Shown here: positions 33,192 through 42,116 of the stretch, one piece after another
Position numbering within the stretch: the first letter of the stretch is position 1
How the letters are laid out: each line of letters begins with the position of its first letter
From: Streptomyces rimosus subsp. rimosus
Lineage (GTDB): Bacteria; Actinomycetota; Actinomycetes; Streptomycetales; Streptomycetaceae
Assembly (NCBI RefSeq): GCF_000720725.1
Contig: NZ_JOCQ01000018.1
Location: forward strand, 44,406-108,405
Direction: 5' to 3'
Length of the DNA: 64,000 nucleotides
Program-made: the position numbers and the translations under genes
The notes under the pieces: model-generated
Seen by the model: only the letters and a program-made list of their open reading frames with translations
Told to the model about the DNA's origin: nothing
The model's database searches: none

Positions 33192-34537
33192 TGGCCGAGC
33201 GCTTCCTTTGCTTGGTCGACATGTTCGTTGAACTGGCTGCCGTACCGCTGCGCCCCTTCACTCCGATAGTAGGGGCCACCGTTATAGCGGGCAGCGAGCT
33301 CCCGCATCTGCTCACGGGTCATCTTCTCGGGCGGGACATCGGCGAAATCGCTCTCTGCCTTGAGCTGTGCCAAGTACTCCGCGGCGATGTAGGCGTTCTG
33401 GGCCGGGTTCTTGAGTGCACCCGTCACCTCTTCACGCTGTTGGTCACTGAGATTCTGCGGGTCGTACCCGAGAACCTCTGCCGCGCGGCGGACCTGGATG
33501 GACATGGGGCCCATGGACGTCAGGTCCGGGTCCTCGGTGAAGGGAAGGTTGCTGCGTCCCCAGGTGGCCGCGTCGTCCACCCAACTGGGATCGCCTTCGA
33601 CCTCCTTCCAGGCGATACCGGCGACCATTTCCGGCGGCAATCCCGCGTCGCGGGCCGCGTTGCGCAGGAGATGCTTGTTGTTGGAGATGTACTTCCGGCG
33701 TTCTTCGTCGGAGTCGCTGGGCAGCCAGTGGTAGTTTCCGTCCGCTTCGAGCCCCGCGGTCTTGAGTTTGATGCGCATGAGGGCAGGTGAGACTGCCACA
33801 TCCGGGCCGACCTTGGGGATGGCATCCGTCTTGGCGCCCGTGCCGAACAGCTGCGCCAGCGGATCGTCGGCTGCGTCCTTCGTCTCACGACGCAAAGCCT
33901 CGACGCCCCCTTGGAGTTGCATGGCGTCGACGAAGTCGCCGCCACGGAAGTCCGGCAGGGACTGGAAGGCGGCACGGATCTCGGCCACACAGTCCGTACG
34001 CGCCTCTTTCTCGACACGCAGGGCGTCGGCGTAGCTGTCGCCGGTGGCGTTGTAGTAGCGGTCTGCTTCCTCACGGATCTCGTCCGGGTCGGCGAAGAGC
34101 TCCGCGACCCAGTCCAGGAATCCCGTGGTGCCCCGCAAATCCTCCCACTGCCGCATGGGCTCGGCCGCCCGTGCGGTGGGAGTGATCGGCGTACCTTCAC
34201 GTGAGACGACCTCGGCCAGACGCGACTCGGTCGACCGGCCGTTTTCGTAGTAGCGCTTGGCGCCGGCCACGGCTTTCGCGTAAGCGTAGAGAGCCTTGCT
34301 GACTCGCCGGAAAGCGTCCGAGAGATGCTCACCCAGGGCCGCGGCTTCCTTGAGGCGAGTGGTGTACTGCTCGCGTCCCTGACCCTGCCAGTCGATACGG
34401 CCGGCCTTACGGAAATCGTCCTCGCACGACGCGAGCAGGGTGTGCAGCCTTCGGTACTCGTCACCTGCCTGCTCGATGAGCGGAGGGTTGCACAGTTCCA
34501 GGAAGTGCACGTCGGATCGGTAGGTCACCGCATTCAC
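33188..34537 (-). CDS. WXG-domain protein with lytic-transglycosylase-like C-terminus (type VII effector candidate)
   Basis: The 449-residue protein lacks a signal peptide and instead starts with a helical WXG domain (WXG as IDWQGQGREQY near residue 50; residues about 1-110). A linker with an Asp/Glu-rich helix follows. The C-terminus (about 290-449) resembles an SLT lysozyme fold: AARDAGLPPEMVAGIAWKEV with a candidate catalytic Glu, SMGPMSIQV in the place of the GLMQI motif, then LAARYNGGPYY as the AYN-G motif. This suggests a peptidoglycan hydrolase exported by type VII secretion. It overlaps both neighbours by 4 bases. Codon use is less GC-rich than surrounding genes. Confidence 0.75.
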   Translation of the reverse strand: MNAVTYRSDVHFLELCNPPLIEQAGDEYRRLHTLLASCEDDFRKAGRIDWQGQGREQYTTRLKEAAALGEHLSDAFRRVSKALYAYAKAVAGAKRYYENGRSTESRLAEVVSREGTPITPTARAAEPMRQWEDLRGTTGFLDWVAELFADPDEIREEADRYYNATGDSYADALRVEKEARTDCVAEIRAAFQSLPDFRGGDFVDAMQLQGGVEALRRETKDAADDPLAQLFGTGAKTDAIPKVGPDVAVSPALMRIKLKTAGLEADGNYHWLPSDSDEERRKYISNNKHLLRNAARDAGLPPEMVAGIAWKEVEGDPSWVDDAATWGRSNLPFTEDPDLTSMGPMSIQVRRAAEVLGYDPQNLSDQQREEVTGALKNPAQNAYIAAEYLAQLKAESDFADVPPEKMTREQMRELAARYNGGPYYRSEGAQRYGSQFNEHVDQAKEALGQ

Positions 34538-34875
34538 CGGTCCTCAGGAGCCACGTAGCGCCCCTTGGTGAGAATCTCGTCCATGCCACGCTGAGCGTTG
34601 GCGTCAGCGTGTACGAGGGCGTTACCCGTAGCGTGCAACTTGGTCGACAGCGCGGACAAGAGAGTGACCATGTCCGCGTACTGATCCTGCGCGTAGCGCG
34701 CGAATCCCTCGACAGCTTTCGCCACATCCGGGTGCGCGCGAGGGACGCGGCATTGGGTCGCGTTCTCCCCGTCCATGCGACCCGCGTTCAGCAGCCCGGC
34801 CAGCTCGTTGAGCAGGTTGGAGCTGCCATCGATGGAGGCGGCATCCGCAGAGAAGCCGCCCGACGTTCCATTCAT
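34534..34875 (-). CDS. EspC-like type VII secretion partner
   Basis: The 113-residue helical protein starts at ATG 34875 behind GGGGGA. It has two amphipathic helices (NLLNELAGLLNAG, DVAKAVEGFARYAQDQYADM) and ends with a likely type VII signal YxxxE (YVAPE) five residues from its basic end. It overlaps the WXG-hydrolase gene by ATGA, the usual gene order for a co-secreted heterodimer. It is the first gene of the island operon, and a 4 x 15-bp imperfect repeat lies just upstream. Confidence 0.7.
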   Translation of the reverse strand: MNGTSGGFSADAASIDGSSNLLNELAGLLNAGRMDGENATQCRVPRAHPDVAKAVEGFARYAQDQYADMVTLLSALSTKLHATGNALVHADANAQRGMDEILTKGRYVAPEDR

Positions 34876-34927
34876 AGATCCCCCATGCGTCGGCAGATCA
34901 TCTCACAGCCGCATCGACGCTCCATCT

Positions 34928-34987
34928 GGCAGCAGTCGGCTGGGCAGCAGCTCGCTGGGCGGCAACCGTCTGGGCAACAGTCGGCTA
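34928..34987. repeat. four imperfect 15-bp tandem units
   Basis: Units starting at 34928, 34943, 34958 and 34973 follow the pattern GGCAGCAGTCGGCTG with 2-5 changes each. They lie 50-110 bases upstream of the EspC-like gene. Read on the plus strand they would give a pentapeptide-like series (GSSRL, GSSSL, GGNRL, GNSRL), which may be the remnant of a repeat protein or a promoter-proximal array. The rest of 34876-35090 shows nothing I can identify. Confidence 0.55.
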
Positions 34988-35090
34988 AGCGCGTATGCAG
35001 ACGTTCTGCGCGCTATCGGAGCCGGGCCGGGTGAAGGCAGGGGTGTTGGCATGGCCCTCGCCGGGCGTTCGATCGAGGTGTCAGCGTCGT

Positions 35091-35345
35091 CCGCCCGCCC
35101 GGCGAGGTTGTGGTCAGTGTGCGCCCGCCCACGGTGTTCGCCGATGCGTCCGTTCACCGGGTGCGAACGGTTACGCGGCCTGCTGCGGGGACGATGGCGA
35201 TCGGCGGTGCGAGCGATGATGGTGCCGCTGTCGCTGCCGGGCCTGTCACCCTCGCGCACCCGGCCGACTCCTGACCACCGCGGCCTCCTGGACCAGTCCC
35301 GGGTTCCCGGCCGGTCACCGACAGAACTTCCGGAAAGCCGCTTAG
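35091..35345. mobile_element. right arm: degraded transposase element, inverted relative to 32302-32838
   Basis: This 255-bp arm is the inverted partner of the left arm with only scattered differences. On the plus strand it encodes the same transposase-like N-terminus (GCERLRGLLRGRWRSAVRAM, then LSLPGLSPS), which runs into unrelated frame at CTCGC 35251-35255. That is exactly the point where the left arm has 285 extra bases between two copies of the same pentamer. A short-repeat deletion explains it. The arm stops 7 bases before the end of the KAS III-like gene. Confidence 0.7.
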
Positions 35346-35352
35346 CCACCGT

Positions 35353-36351
35353 TCAGAGGCAGACCGCCGCCCCCTCCCCCGCGCCGTGCTCGACGAGCAT
35401 CGCGCTCCACGCCGCCGCCGGACTCATGTTGAGGACGACGGCCAGCCCTCCTTCGGGCAGCTCCCCGCGGTCCACTGCGGTGGACAGGTTGAACAGGGCG
35501 TCGTTGGGGCCGAGGTGGCCGTTGTCCCGCAGGTTGTCGGCGCACGCGCCGGAGAGTTCGGCGTCCAGTGACTCGGCGACGATCCGGTGTGCGGCGGTGG
35601 ACAGGTTCTGCCCGATGTAGCAGGAGACCGCGTCCCGGTCCAGGCCGTTGCGCTCCAGCAGCCGGCCGGTCAGCGCCGCGATCCGCTTCCTGGACTCCAC
35701 CGCGAGCCGGAAGGCGTAGGTGGGGACGTCGGTGCACTCCTCGCGCCACTGGTCCGGTGCCCGGCCCCGGTAGTCGACGTGGAACAGGTCCCAGTACGTG
35801 CCGCTGGTCTCCAGCAGGATGTCGCGGACGCGCAGCGGCCCGTCCCGGGAGACCAGGAGGGCCTGACCGCTGTCGCCGTTGACGGTCACCGGGTGCCGGT
35901 AGCGGCGCGCGGTGACCGGTTTGCTGCCGTGGACGACCAGGAGGTGCGCCGCGGACGGATCGGTGGCGAGCCGTCCGGCCGCGGCGAGCAGGGCAGGCAC
36001 CACCGAGGCGCAGCCCAGGCCGCCGACCGAGAACGCCCACGCCCGGTCGGCACCGAGCAGCCTCTGCAGCCGGGTCGCCTCGGAGGTGGAGAACGCCTCC
36101 GGGGCCCGGGACTCGATCAGGATCAGGCCGTCCAGCCGGTCCGGGTCCAGGCCCGCCGTGGCGAGCGCCTGCCGCCCGGCGCGGGCCGCCAGGTCCGCCG
36201 CGGACAGGTCCGGGCCGACGGCCACCCGGTCGATGCCGAGGGCCAGGCAGGCCGCCCGTTCCGCGGCGTCCAGTTCGGCCAGCTCCGGCAGACCCGCCAC
36301 GGCGGTCCGGCCCGGCAGGTGGGTGGCCGTGGTGCGCAGCGCGACGCTCAT
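35353..36351 (-). CDS. atypical beta-ketoacyl-ACP synthase III-like protein
   Basis: The 332-residue thiolase-fold protein overlaps the PKS/NRPS gene by ATGA and is the last gene of the operon. The nucleophile Cys114 (GGLGCASV) is present. The usual HQAN histidine site reads GQNL (247-250), and the usual G-N-T-S asparagine site reads G-H-L-G (278-281), so the standard Cys-His-Asn triad is altered. Such KAS III relatives in natural-product clusters often act as acyltransferases or unusual condensing enzymes, not fatty-acid initiators. With no thioesterase in the line, it is a candidate for priming or release. Confidence 0.8.
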   Translation of the reverse strand: MSVALRTTATHLPGRTAVAGLPELAELDAAERAACLALGIDRVAVGPDLSAADLAARAGRQALATAGLDPDRLDGLILIESRAPEAFSTSEATRLQRLLGADRAWAFSVGGLGCASVVPALLAAAGRLATDPSAAHLLVVHGSKPVTARRYRHPVTVNGDSGQALLVSRDGPLRVRDILLETSGTYWDLFHVDYRGRAPDQWREECTDVPTYAFRLAVESRKRIAALTGRLLERNGLDRDAVSCYIGQNLSTAAHRIVAESLDAELSGACADNLRDNGHLGPNDALFNLSTAVDRGELPEGGLAVVLNMSPAAAWSAMLVEHGAGEGAAVCL

Positions 36352-39300
36352 TCCCCGGTCCCCGCTTCCCGTCCCCCGATTCCCGCTTCCAGCTGCTCGA
36401 TCTGCCGCTGGCTCAGCGCGACGAGCGGGAAGTCGGACGGTACGTGCCCGCCCGCGCCGGGCCGGTCCGCGTACGCCGCCAGCCCGGTCAGCAGCGCCGC
36501 CCAGGCTTCGCACAGTTCGCGGGCCGCGCTCTCGCCGATGAGGTTGCGCGAGCACCACAGGGAGAGGTGCAGCTCGGGCCCGTCCGGTCCGTGGACGACG
36601 GTGCCGCCCGCTTCCAGGGCGTGGCCGAGGACGGTGTGCTCCGCGACCTCGCCGCCCAGTCCGAGCAGCCGCCAGGCGCCGGTTTCACCGGTTTCACCGG
36701 TTCCATCGGTTCCGCCGGTTTCACCGGTTCCGCCGCCGAGGAGCCCGCCCAGGTAGTTGAAGCCGATCGACGCGCCGGACAGCCCGGCCAGTGCGCGCCC
36801 GGCCCCGGCGTCGAGGTGGCGCAGGGCTCCGTACCCCAGGCCGTTGCCGGGCACCACGCCGAGTTGTTCCTTGATCACTTTGACCAGCTGTCCCGCGGCG
36901 GACCCACCGGCCCGTACCTCGGCCGGATCGACCGCGCCGGGGTCCAGCCGTACGGGGTACGCGCAGGTGAACCAGCCGACCGTACGCGTCAGGTCCATGT
37001 CGTCGGTGAGCGGTTCCCGCCCGTGGCCCTCCACGTCGACCAGCACCGGCCCGGTGCCGCCCCCGCGCGCCGCGCGCCATTCGGCCACCGCGGCGGCCAG
37101 CGTGGCGAGCAGCAGGTCACCGGTCCCGGAGTAGAACGCCGCCGGGACGGTCGTCAGCAGCCCGGCGGTCACCGGGGCCGGCAGGGGTACGGAGACGTGT
37201 CCCGCGTGCGCCGGGGTATCGCGGCCGGGGTCGAGGGGCCGCCCGCCGAGCAGCGGCTCGCCGGGGGCCAACGTGCGCTCCCACACGGGCAGTTCGGCCT
37301 GCCACTGCGCGCTTCCCGCCAGCGACGCCAGGGTCCGCGCCCACTGCCCGAAGGATGTCGGTACGGGCAGGAGGGTTACGGGTTCACCGGCGGCCAGCGC
37401 TTCGTACGCCGCCTCCAGGTCGTACAGCACAGCCTTCCAGGACAGCACGTCGACCACGAGGTGGTGGACGGCGAGCAGCAGACGGCCTTCCTCTGCCGTA
37501 CCCCGGTCCAGCAGGACGAGCTGCGCCGTGACGCCGGCGCGGGGGTCGAGCCGCCCGGCCGCGGCCCGGCCCTCCCGTTCCAGGAGACCGGACAGCTCCT
37601 GCGGGCCGAGCCCCGCCGCGTCCACCCGGCGTACCCGGACATCCGTACCAGCCGCGCCGTCCGCGCCGTCCGCTGTGGCCCCCGGCACCGCCAGTGTCCA
37701 CGTGGCCGGGTCCGTGCCCTCCTCCCCCACCAGCCGGGCCCGGAGCATCGCGTGATGGTCCCGCACCGCGCGGAATGCGGCGGCCAGTACGGCGGGGTCC
37801 GTTCCGGCGGGAACGGCCACGGTCACGGTCTGCGCGAACAGCCCCGGCATCCCGGCCCGTTCGGCGAATTCCCGCATCACCGGCGTGAGCGGGATGCGCT
37901 GGTCCGCCCGTTCGTCCGCCTCGGCCTGCCGGGGCGCGGCCCCGTCCGCGGCGACCGCCGCCATCGCCGCGGCCGTACGGTGTTCGAAGACATCGCGCTG
38001 CGAGATCAGCACTCCGGCGCGGCGGGCGCGGGCCACGAGCTGGATGGACATGACCGAGTCACCGCCGATGACGAAGAAGTCGTCGTCGGGCCGGACCGTG
38101 GCCACCCCCACCAGGTCGCCGAACAGCTTCCGCAGGACCGACTCGGCGTCGCCCGGCGGCTCGGCGGCGCGGGACGGCTCCGGGACGGAGGGCCGTACGG
38201 GGGCGGACGACGGTACGGGAGCGGGCTCGCGCTCCGGCGCCGGGCGCACCACGCGCGCCTCCGCCCGCAGCTCCCCCAACTCCCCCAGCGCCCTCCCCGG
38301 CTCCGCCACCGCCGCCGCGACCAGCCCGGGGAACCACCGCACGAGGCGGTCCGCGGTGGCCCGGTCGAACAGGGCCGTCGCGTAGTTGAGTTCGCCGGTC
38401 ATCGGCCCCGCCCCGGCGTCCACGATGCCGAAGGACAGGTCGAACTTCGCGGTGCCCGGCACCACACCGCCGACGTCGGTGTCCGCGTACCGGGTGATCT
38501 CCACGCCGGCCAGGCCGCCTTCGTACTGCGGCACGTTCTGGTAGGTGTACGTCACGTCGTACAGCGGGTGCCGGGCGAGGTCGCGCCGGGCGCCGCCCGC
38601 CGAGACGATCCGGCTGACCGGGATCTCCTCGTGGTCCAGGACGCCCGCGACGGTGCCCGCGCACCGCCGGACCAGCTCGTCGAAGGTCAGGTCGGCGGTG
38701 GTGTCGGTGCGGAACGGCGGGAGGTTGTTGAAGTAGCCGAGGACGTCCTGGACATCGGGGTGGACGCGCCCGGAGGTGGCGACGCCGATGATGATGTCGC
38801 GGTGGCCGGACCACAGGTGCACCAGCGCGTCGAGCACGGCGAGCATGGTGACGAAGGTGGTGACACCGTGCCGGCGGCTGTAGTCCCGTACCCGCTCGGC
38901 GCTTTCGGCGTCGATGAGGAAGGGGAGCACTTCGCCGTCGTACGACTGGATGTCCGGGCGCGGGCGGTCCAGCGGCAGTTCGGGGCGGTCGAGACCGGCG
39001 AGCTGCGCGCGCCAGAAGTCCAGGCTGCGCCGCCAGCGCGGTCCGTCCGGCAGGGAGCGCTGCCAGGCGGCGTAGTCCTGGTACTGGACGGGCAGTCCGG
39101 GCAGCCTGGCCGGGGTTCCGGTGCTGCGGGCCCGGTAGAACTCGGCGAGGTCGCGGGTGAACAGCGCGGTGGAGCCGCCGTCGAAGACGGTGTGGTGGAA
39201 GGTCAGGACGAGGACGTGGTCCTCCGCGGCCCGCTTGATCAGCAGCACCCGCAGCAGGGTGTCACGGGTGAGGTCGAAGGGCTGCGCGACCGCGTCCCGG

Positions 39301-42071
39301 ATGAGGGCGCGGACCCGTGGGCCGCGCCGCTCCTCGGGCATCCGGCTCACGTCCAGGACGGCCAGTAGCGGTTCGGGCGCGGTGAACGCCACGTACGGCG
39401 CGCTGTCGTCGTCGGTCAGGAAGGCGCTGCGCAGCACCTCGTGCCGGGCGGCCATGTCGGCCAGCGCGTCCTGGAGGGCGGCCGTGTCCAGCGGTCCCGT
39501 CAGGTGCAGGGGCGCGGGGACGTTGTAGAGCGGGCTGCCCGGGTTGACCTGGTCGAGGTACCACAGGGGTTCCTGGCCGAAGGACAGCGGCAGCGGGCCG
39601 TCGCGTCCGATCCGGGGGATCGGCCGGTCGTCCGGCACGGCGGCGGGCTCCCCGGCCCGGTGCGCCTCGGTGGTGAGTTGGTGCAGCCGCCCGGCGAGGG
39701 CGCGGACCGTGGGGTGGGCGTACAGGTCGGCGAAGGTCACCGGTACGCCGAAGTCCTGCTGGAGGCGGCGCAGCAGTCCGACGCCGACGAGGGAGGTGCC
39801 GCCGAGCATGAAGTAGTCCGAGTCGGGCCCGGCGTCGGGCCGGTCGAGCAGGTCCGCCCACACCGCGGCGACGCGCCGTTCGGTCTCCGCGGAGCCGGGC
39901 GGCGCCGCGGGGGCGGTTCCGGCGGGGCGGGAGGCGGCGGGCGGCTCGGTGCGGGGGCGGCCGAACGGGCAGCGGGTCGGTTCGAAGGGGTACGTCGGTG
40001 CCTCGATGCGCCGGATGCCGGTGTCGCGGTAGTGGCGCTCCCAGTCGACGGCGGCGCCGAGGGTGTAGAGGCAGCCGAGGCGGGCCAGTACCCCGGCGCG
40101 GGACCCGTCCCCGGCGAGGTCCACGACGGACAGGTCCGGGGCGAGGGCACCGGTCTCGCGGACGAGGGCGCCCCCGCCGGCGAGCGCCACGAGCAGGGCT
40201 CCGTCGCGGGCCAGCCCCGCCGCCACCGGCTCCAGCCGCGCCCGGTCGGGTGCCGGGTCCGGCCGCTGCCCGGCGGCCTCGGCGACCGCTTCGGCGAGCG
40301 TGAGCTTGCCCCGTACGGCGCGGACGGCCAGGTTGCCCGTTCCGGAACCGATCAACCCGATGCCGGTGAGTCCCAGCGACTCGGCCACGCGGTAGAGGGC
40401 GTACTGCCGGACGACGGTGCGGCCCGCCGGGTCGGGGGTCGCGGCGTCGAGTTCCGCGCAGCTGACGGGTACGGGGAAGTCCGCGCACAGCCGCGCCCAG
40501 GCCGCGTCGTCCAGGAGGGCGTCCCCGGAGAACAGCAGGACCGGCCGCGGGGCGTCGGGCGCGGGCGTCTCGGGGACGGTGGCCGCGCGCAGCCGTACGG
40601 CCAGTTCGCCGGTGGTCGCAGCGGTCACCGCCAGCCGGTACGGGTGGTCGTCCCGGCCCCGGTTCAGCGCGTGCGCGACGGCGCGCAGGGGCTGGTCGGT
40701 GCGCTCGGCGAAGGTGGCCAGGCGGGTGCGGTAGCGGTCCAGGGCGGTGGCCGAGCGGGCCGAGACCGTGACCAGTTCGGCGTCCGGCGGGGCCGCCGGG
40801 CCGGAGTCGGCGGCGGGTGCCTGTTCCAGTACGGCGTGCACGTTGGTGCCGGTCATGCCCCAGCTGCTCAGCCCGGCGCGGCGTACGGACGGCGCGTCCG
40901 GCCAGGCGCGGACCGCGTCGTTCACGTACACCGGGCCGGTGAAGTCGATCAGCGGGTTGGGCGCGGTGAAGTTGACGGCCGGGTAGTGGATGCCGTGCCG
41001 CAGCGCCGCGATGACCTTGAACAGTCCGGCGATGCCCGCCACGTTGCCGAGGTGCCCGATGTTGGCCTTGACCGAGCCGATCGCGCACTGCCGGGCGGTC
41101 ACGCCCGCGGCGGTGAACGCCCGGCGCAGCGCGTCCACCTCGACCACGTCGCCGAGCGGGGTGCCCGAGCCGTGGCATTCGACGTAGCCGATGGTCTCCG
41201 CCCCGACGTCCCCGTCCCGCCACGCCTCGGTCAGCACGGCGGCCTGGGCCGCCTGGCTCGGCGCGGCCATGGTGGCTGCGCGGTAGCCGTTGTGGTTGAC
41301 GGCGACGCCCTTGAGGACGGCCAGCACGTTGTCGCCGTCGGCGAGCGCCTGGGACAGCAGCTTCAGTACGACGATGCCGCCGCCCTCCCCCGCGGTCATG
41401 CCGTTGGCGTCGGCGTCGAACGGACGGCATCGCTCGTCGCTCGACTCCAGGCCCGGCAGCGGCGTCCAGTCGGCCTTCCGGACCGGCGGGGGCAGCAGGT
41501 TGATGCCACCGACGATCGCCAACGGCGCTTCCCCGTTGCGCAGTTGCCGGACCGCGAGGTGCACCGCGGTCAGCCCGCTGCTGCACGCGGTGTCCACCAC
41601 CAGGGCGGGCCCCTGGAGGTCGAAGAGGTAGCTGAGGCGGGCGGCGAGGGCGGCCGTGGACGTGCCGAGCAGCTGGACCACGTCCCGGTCGGCCTCCGCC
41701 ACCCGGCCGGGGCCGGTTTCCACGGCGGCGAGGAGCACCGAGGCGGCGGAGCCGCGCAGCGCGGACGGGGCGTACCCGGCGGATTCGATGGCCTGGTGGG
41801 TGAGCTGGAGCAGGAGCCGCTGGTGCGGGTCCATCAGCTCGGCCTCGCGCCGCGGGATGCCGAACAGCTCGTGGTCGAACAGGTCGATGCGGTCCAGGTA
41901 TCCCATGGCGAGGTAGCGTTCGCCGGGGTCGTCGCCGGTGTGCAGCCGGGCGTGTCCCGGCCCGCCGACGCTGTCGCGGCCCGCGCGCAGGTTGTCGTGG
42001 AAGGTCTCCAGGTCCGCCGCGTCGGGAAAGATCCCGGCAGCCCCGATGATCGCGACGTCGCCCGTCCTCAT
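36348..42071 (-). CDS. hybrid PKS-NRPS: KS-(dead AT)-PCP-C-PCP-E
   Basis: The 1907-residue protein starts at ATG 42071 behind GGAGGA. Domains in order: KS (1-420) with Cys163 (DTACSSG), His300 (VECHGSGT) and His340 (KANIGHL) intact; an AT remnant (about 430-700) in which the GHSxG elbow reads GSGTG (576-580), so the nucleophile Ser is lost; carrier protein with LGGTS (Ser760); condensation domain with HHTVFDG (959-965); carrier protein with IGGDS (Ser1339); and epimerisation domain with HHLVVD (1536-1541), EGHGRE and GFNYLGG. There is no adenylation domain and no thioesterase. It should extend the dipeptide by a ketide unit, then add and epimerise one amino acid loaded in trans. A 9-bp minisatellite sits in the E domain. 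Confidence 0.9.
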   Translation of the reverse strand: MRTGDVAIIGAAGIFPDAADLETFHDNLRAGRDSVGGPGHARLHTGDDPGERYLAMGYLDRIDLFDHELFGIPRREAELMDPHQRLLLQLTHQAIESAGYAPSALRGSAASVLLAAVETGPGRVAEADRDVVQLLGTSTAALAARLSYLFDLQGPALVVDTACSSGLTAVHLAVRQLRNGEAPLAIVGGINLLPPPVRKADWTPLPGLESSDERCRPFDADANGMTAGEGGGIVVLKLLSQALADGDNVLAVLKGVAVNHNGYRAATMAAPSQAAQAAVLTEAWRDGDVGAETIGYVECHGSGTPLGDVVEVDALRRAFTAAGVTARQCAIGSVKANIGHLGNVAGIAGLFKVIAALRHGIHYPAVNFTAPNPLIDFTGPVYVNDAVRAWPDAPSVRRAGLSSWGMTGTNVHAVLEQAPAADSGPAAPPDAELVTVSARSATALDRYRTRLATFAERTDQPLRAVAHALNRGRDDHPYRLAVTAATTGELAVRLRAATVPETPAPDAPRPVLLFSGDALLDDAAWARLCADFPVPVSCAELDAATPDPAGRTVVRQYALYRVAESLGLTGIGLIGSGTGNLAVRAVRGKLTLAEAVAEAAGQRPDPAPDRARLEPVAAGLARDGALLVALAGGGALVRETGALAPDLSVVDLAGDGSRAGVLARLGCLYTLGAAVDWERHYRDTGIRRIEAPTYPFEPTRCPFGRPRTEPPAASRPAGTAPAAPPGSAETERRVAAVWADLLDRPDAGPDSDYFMLGGTSLVGVGLLRRLQQDFGVPVTFADLYAHPTVRALAGRLHQLTTEAHRAGEPAAVPDDRPIPRIGRDGPLPLSFGQEPLWYLDQVNPGSPLYNVPAPLHLTGPLDTAALQDALADMAARHEVLRSAFLTDDDSAPYVAFTAPEPLLAVLDVSRMPEERRGPRVRALIRDAVAQPFDLTRDTLLRVLLIKRAAEDHVLVLTFHHTVFDGGSTALFTRDLAEFYRARSTGTPARLPGLPVQYQDYAAWQRSLPDGPRWRRSLDFWRAQLAGLDRPELPLDRPRPDIQSYDGEVLPFLIDAESAERVRDYSRRHGVTTFVTMLAVLDALVHLWSGHRDIIIGVATSGRVHPDVQDVLGYFNNLPPFRTDTTADLTFDELVRRCAGTVAGVLDHEEIPVSRIVSAGGARRDLARHPLYDVTYTYQNVPQYEGGLAGVEITRYADTDVGGVVPGTAKFDLSFGIVDAGAGPMTGELNYATALFDRATADRLVRWFPGLVAAAVAEPGRALGELGELRAEARVVRPAPEREPAPVPSSAPVRPSVPEPSRAAEPPGDAESVLRKLFGDLVGVATVRPDDDFFVIGGDSVMSIQLVARARRAGVLISQRDVFEHRTAAAMAAVAADGAAPRQAEADERADQRIPLTPVMREFAERAGMPGLFAQTVTVAVPAGTDPAVLAAAFRAVRDHHAMLRARLVGEEGTDPATWTLAVPGATADGADGAAGTDVRVRRVDAAGLGPQELSGLLEREGRAAAGRLDPRAGVTAQLVLLDRGTAEEGRLLLAVHHLVVDVLSWKAVLYDLEAAYEALAAGEPVTLLPVPTSFGQWARTLASLAGSAQWQAELPVWERTLAPGEPLLGGRPLDPGRDTPAHAGHVSVPLPAPVTAGLLTTVPAAFYSGTGDLLLATLAAAVAEWRAARGGGTGPVLVDVEGHGREPLTDDMDLTRTVGWFTCAYPVRLDPGAVDPAEVRAGGSAAGQLVKVIKEQLGVVPGNGLGYGALRHLDAGAGRALAGLSGASIGFNYLGGLLGGGTGETGGTDGTGETGETGAWRLLGLGGEVAEHTVLGHALEAGGTVVHGPDGPELHLSLWCSRNLIGESAARELCEAWAALLTGLAAYADRPGAGGHVPSDFPLVALSQRQIEQLEAGIGGREAGTGE
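36679..36732. repeat. six 9-bp tandem units inside the E domain
   Basis: Units CCGGTTTCA or close variants repeat six times in frame and encode a Gly-Thr-Glu/Asp-rich loop (GGTGETGGTDGTGETGETG) after the FNYLGG motif. In-frame copy changes by slippage would lengthen or shorten a surface loop without breaking the gene. Confidence 0.8.
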
Positions 42072-42116
42072 GTGTGTCCTCCGATTGCCGGTGCGGTGGG
42101 GGGCGGCCGGTCCGGG

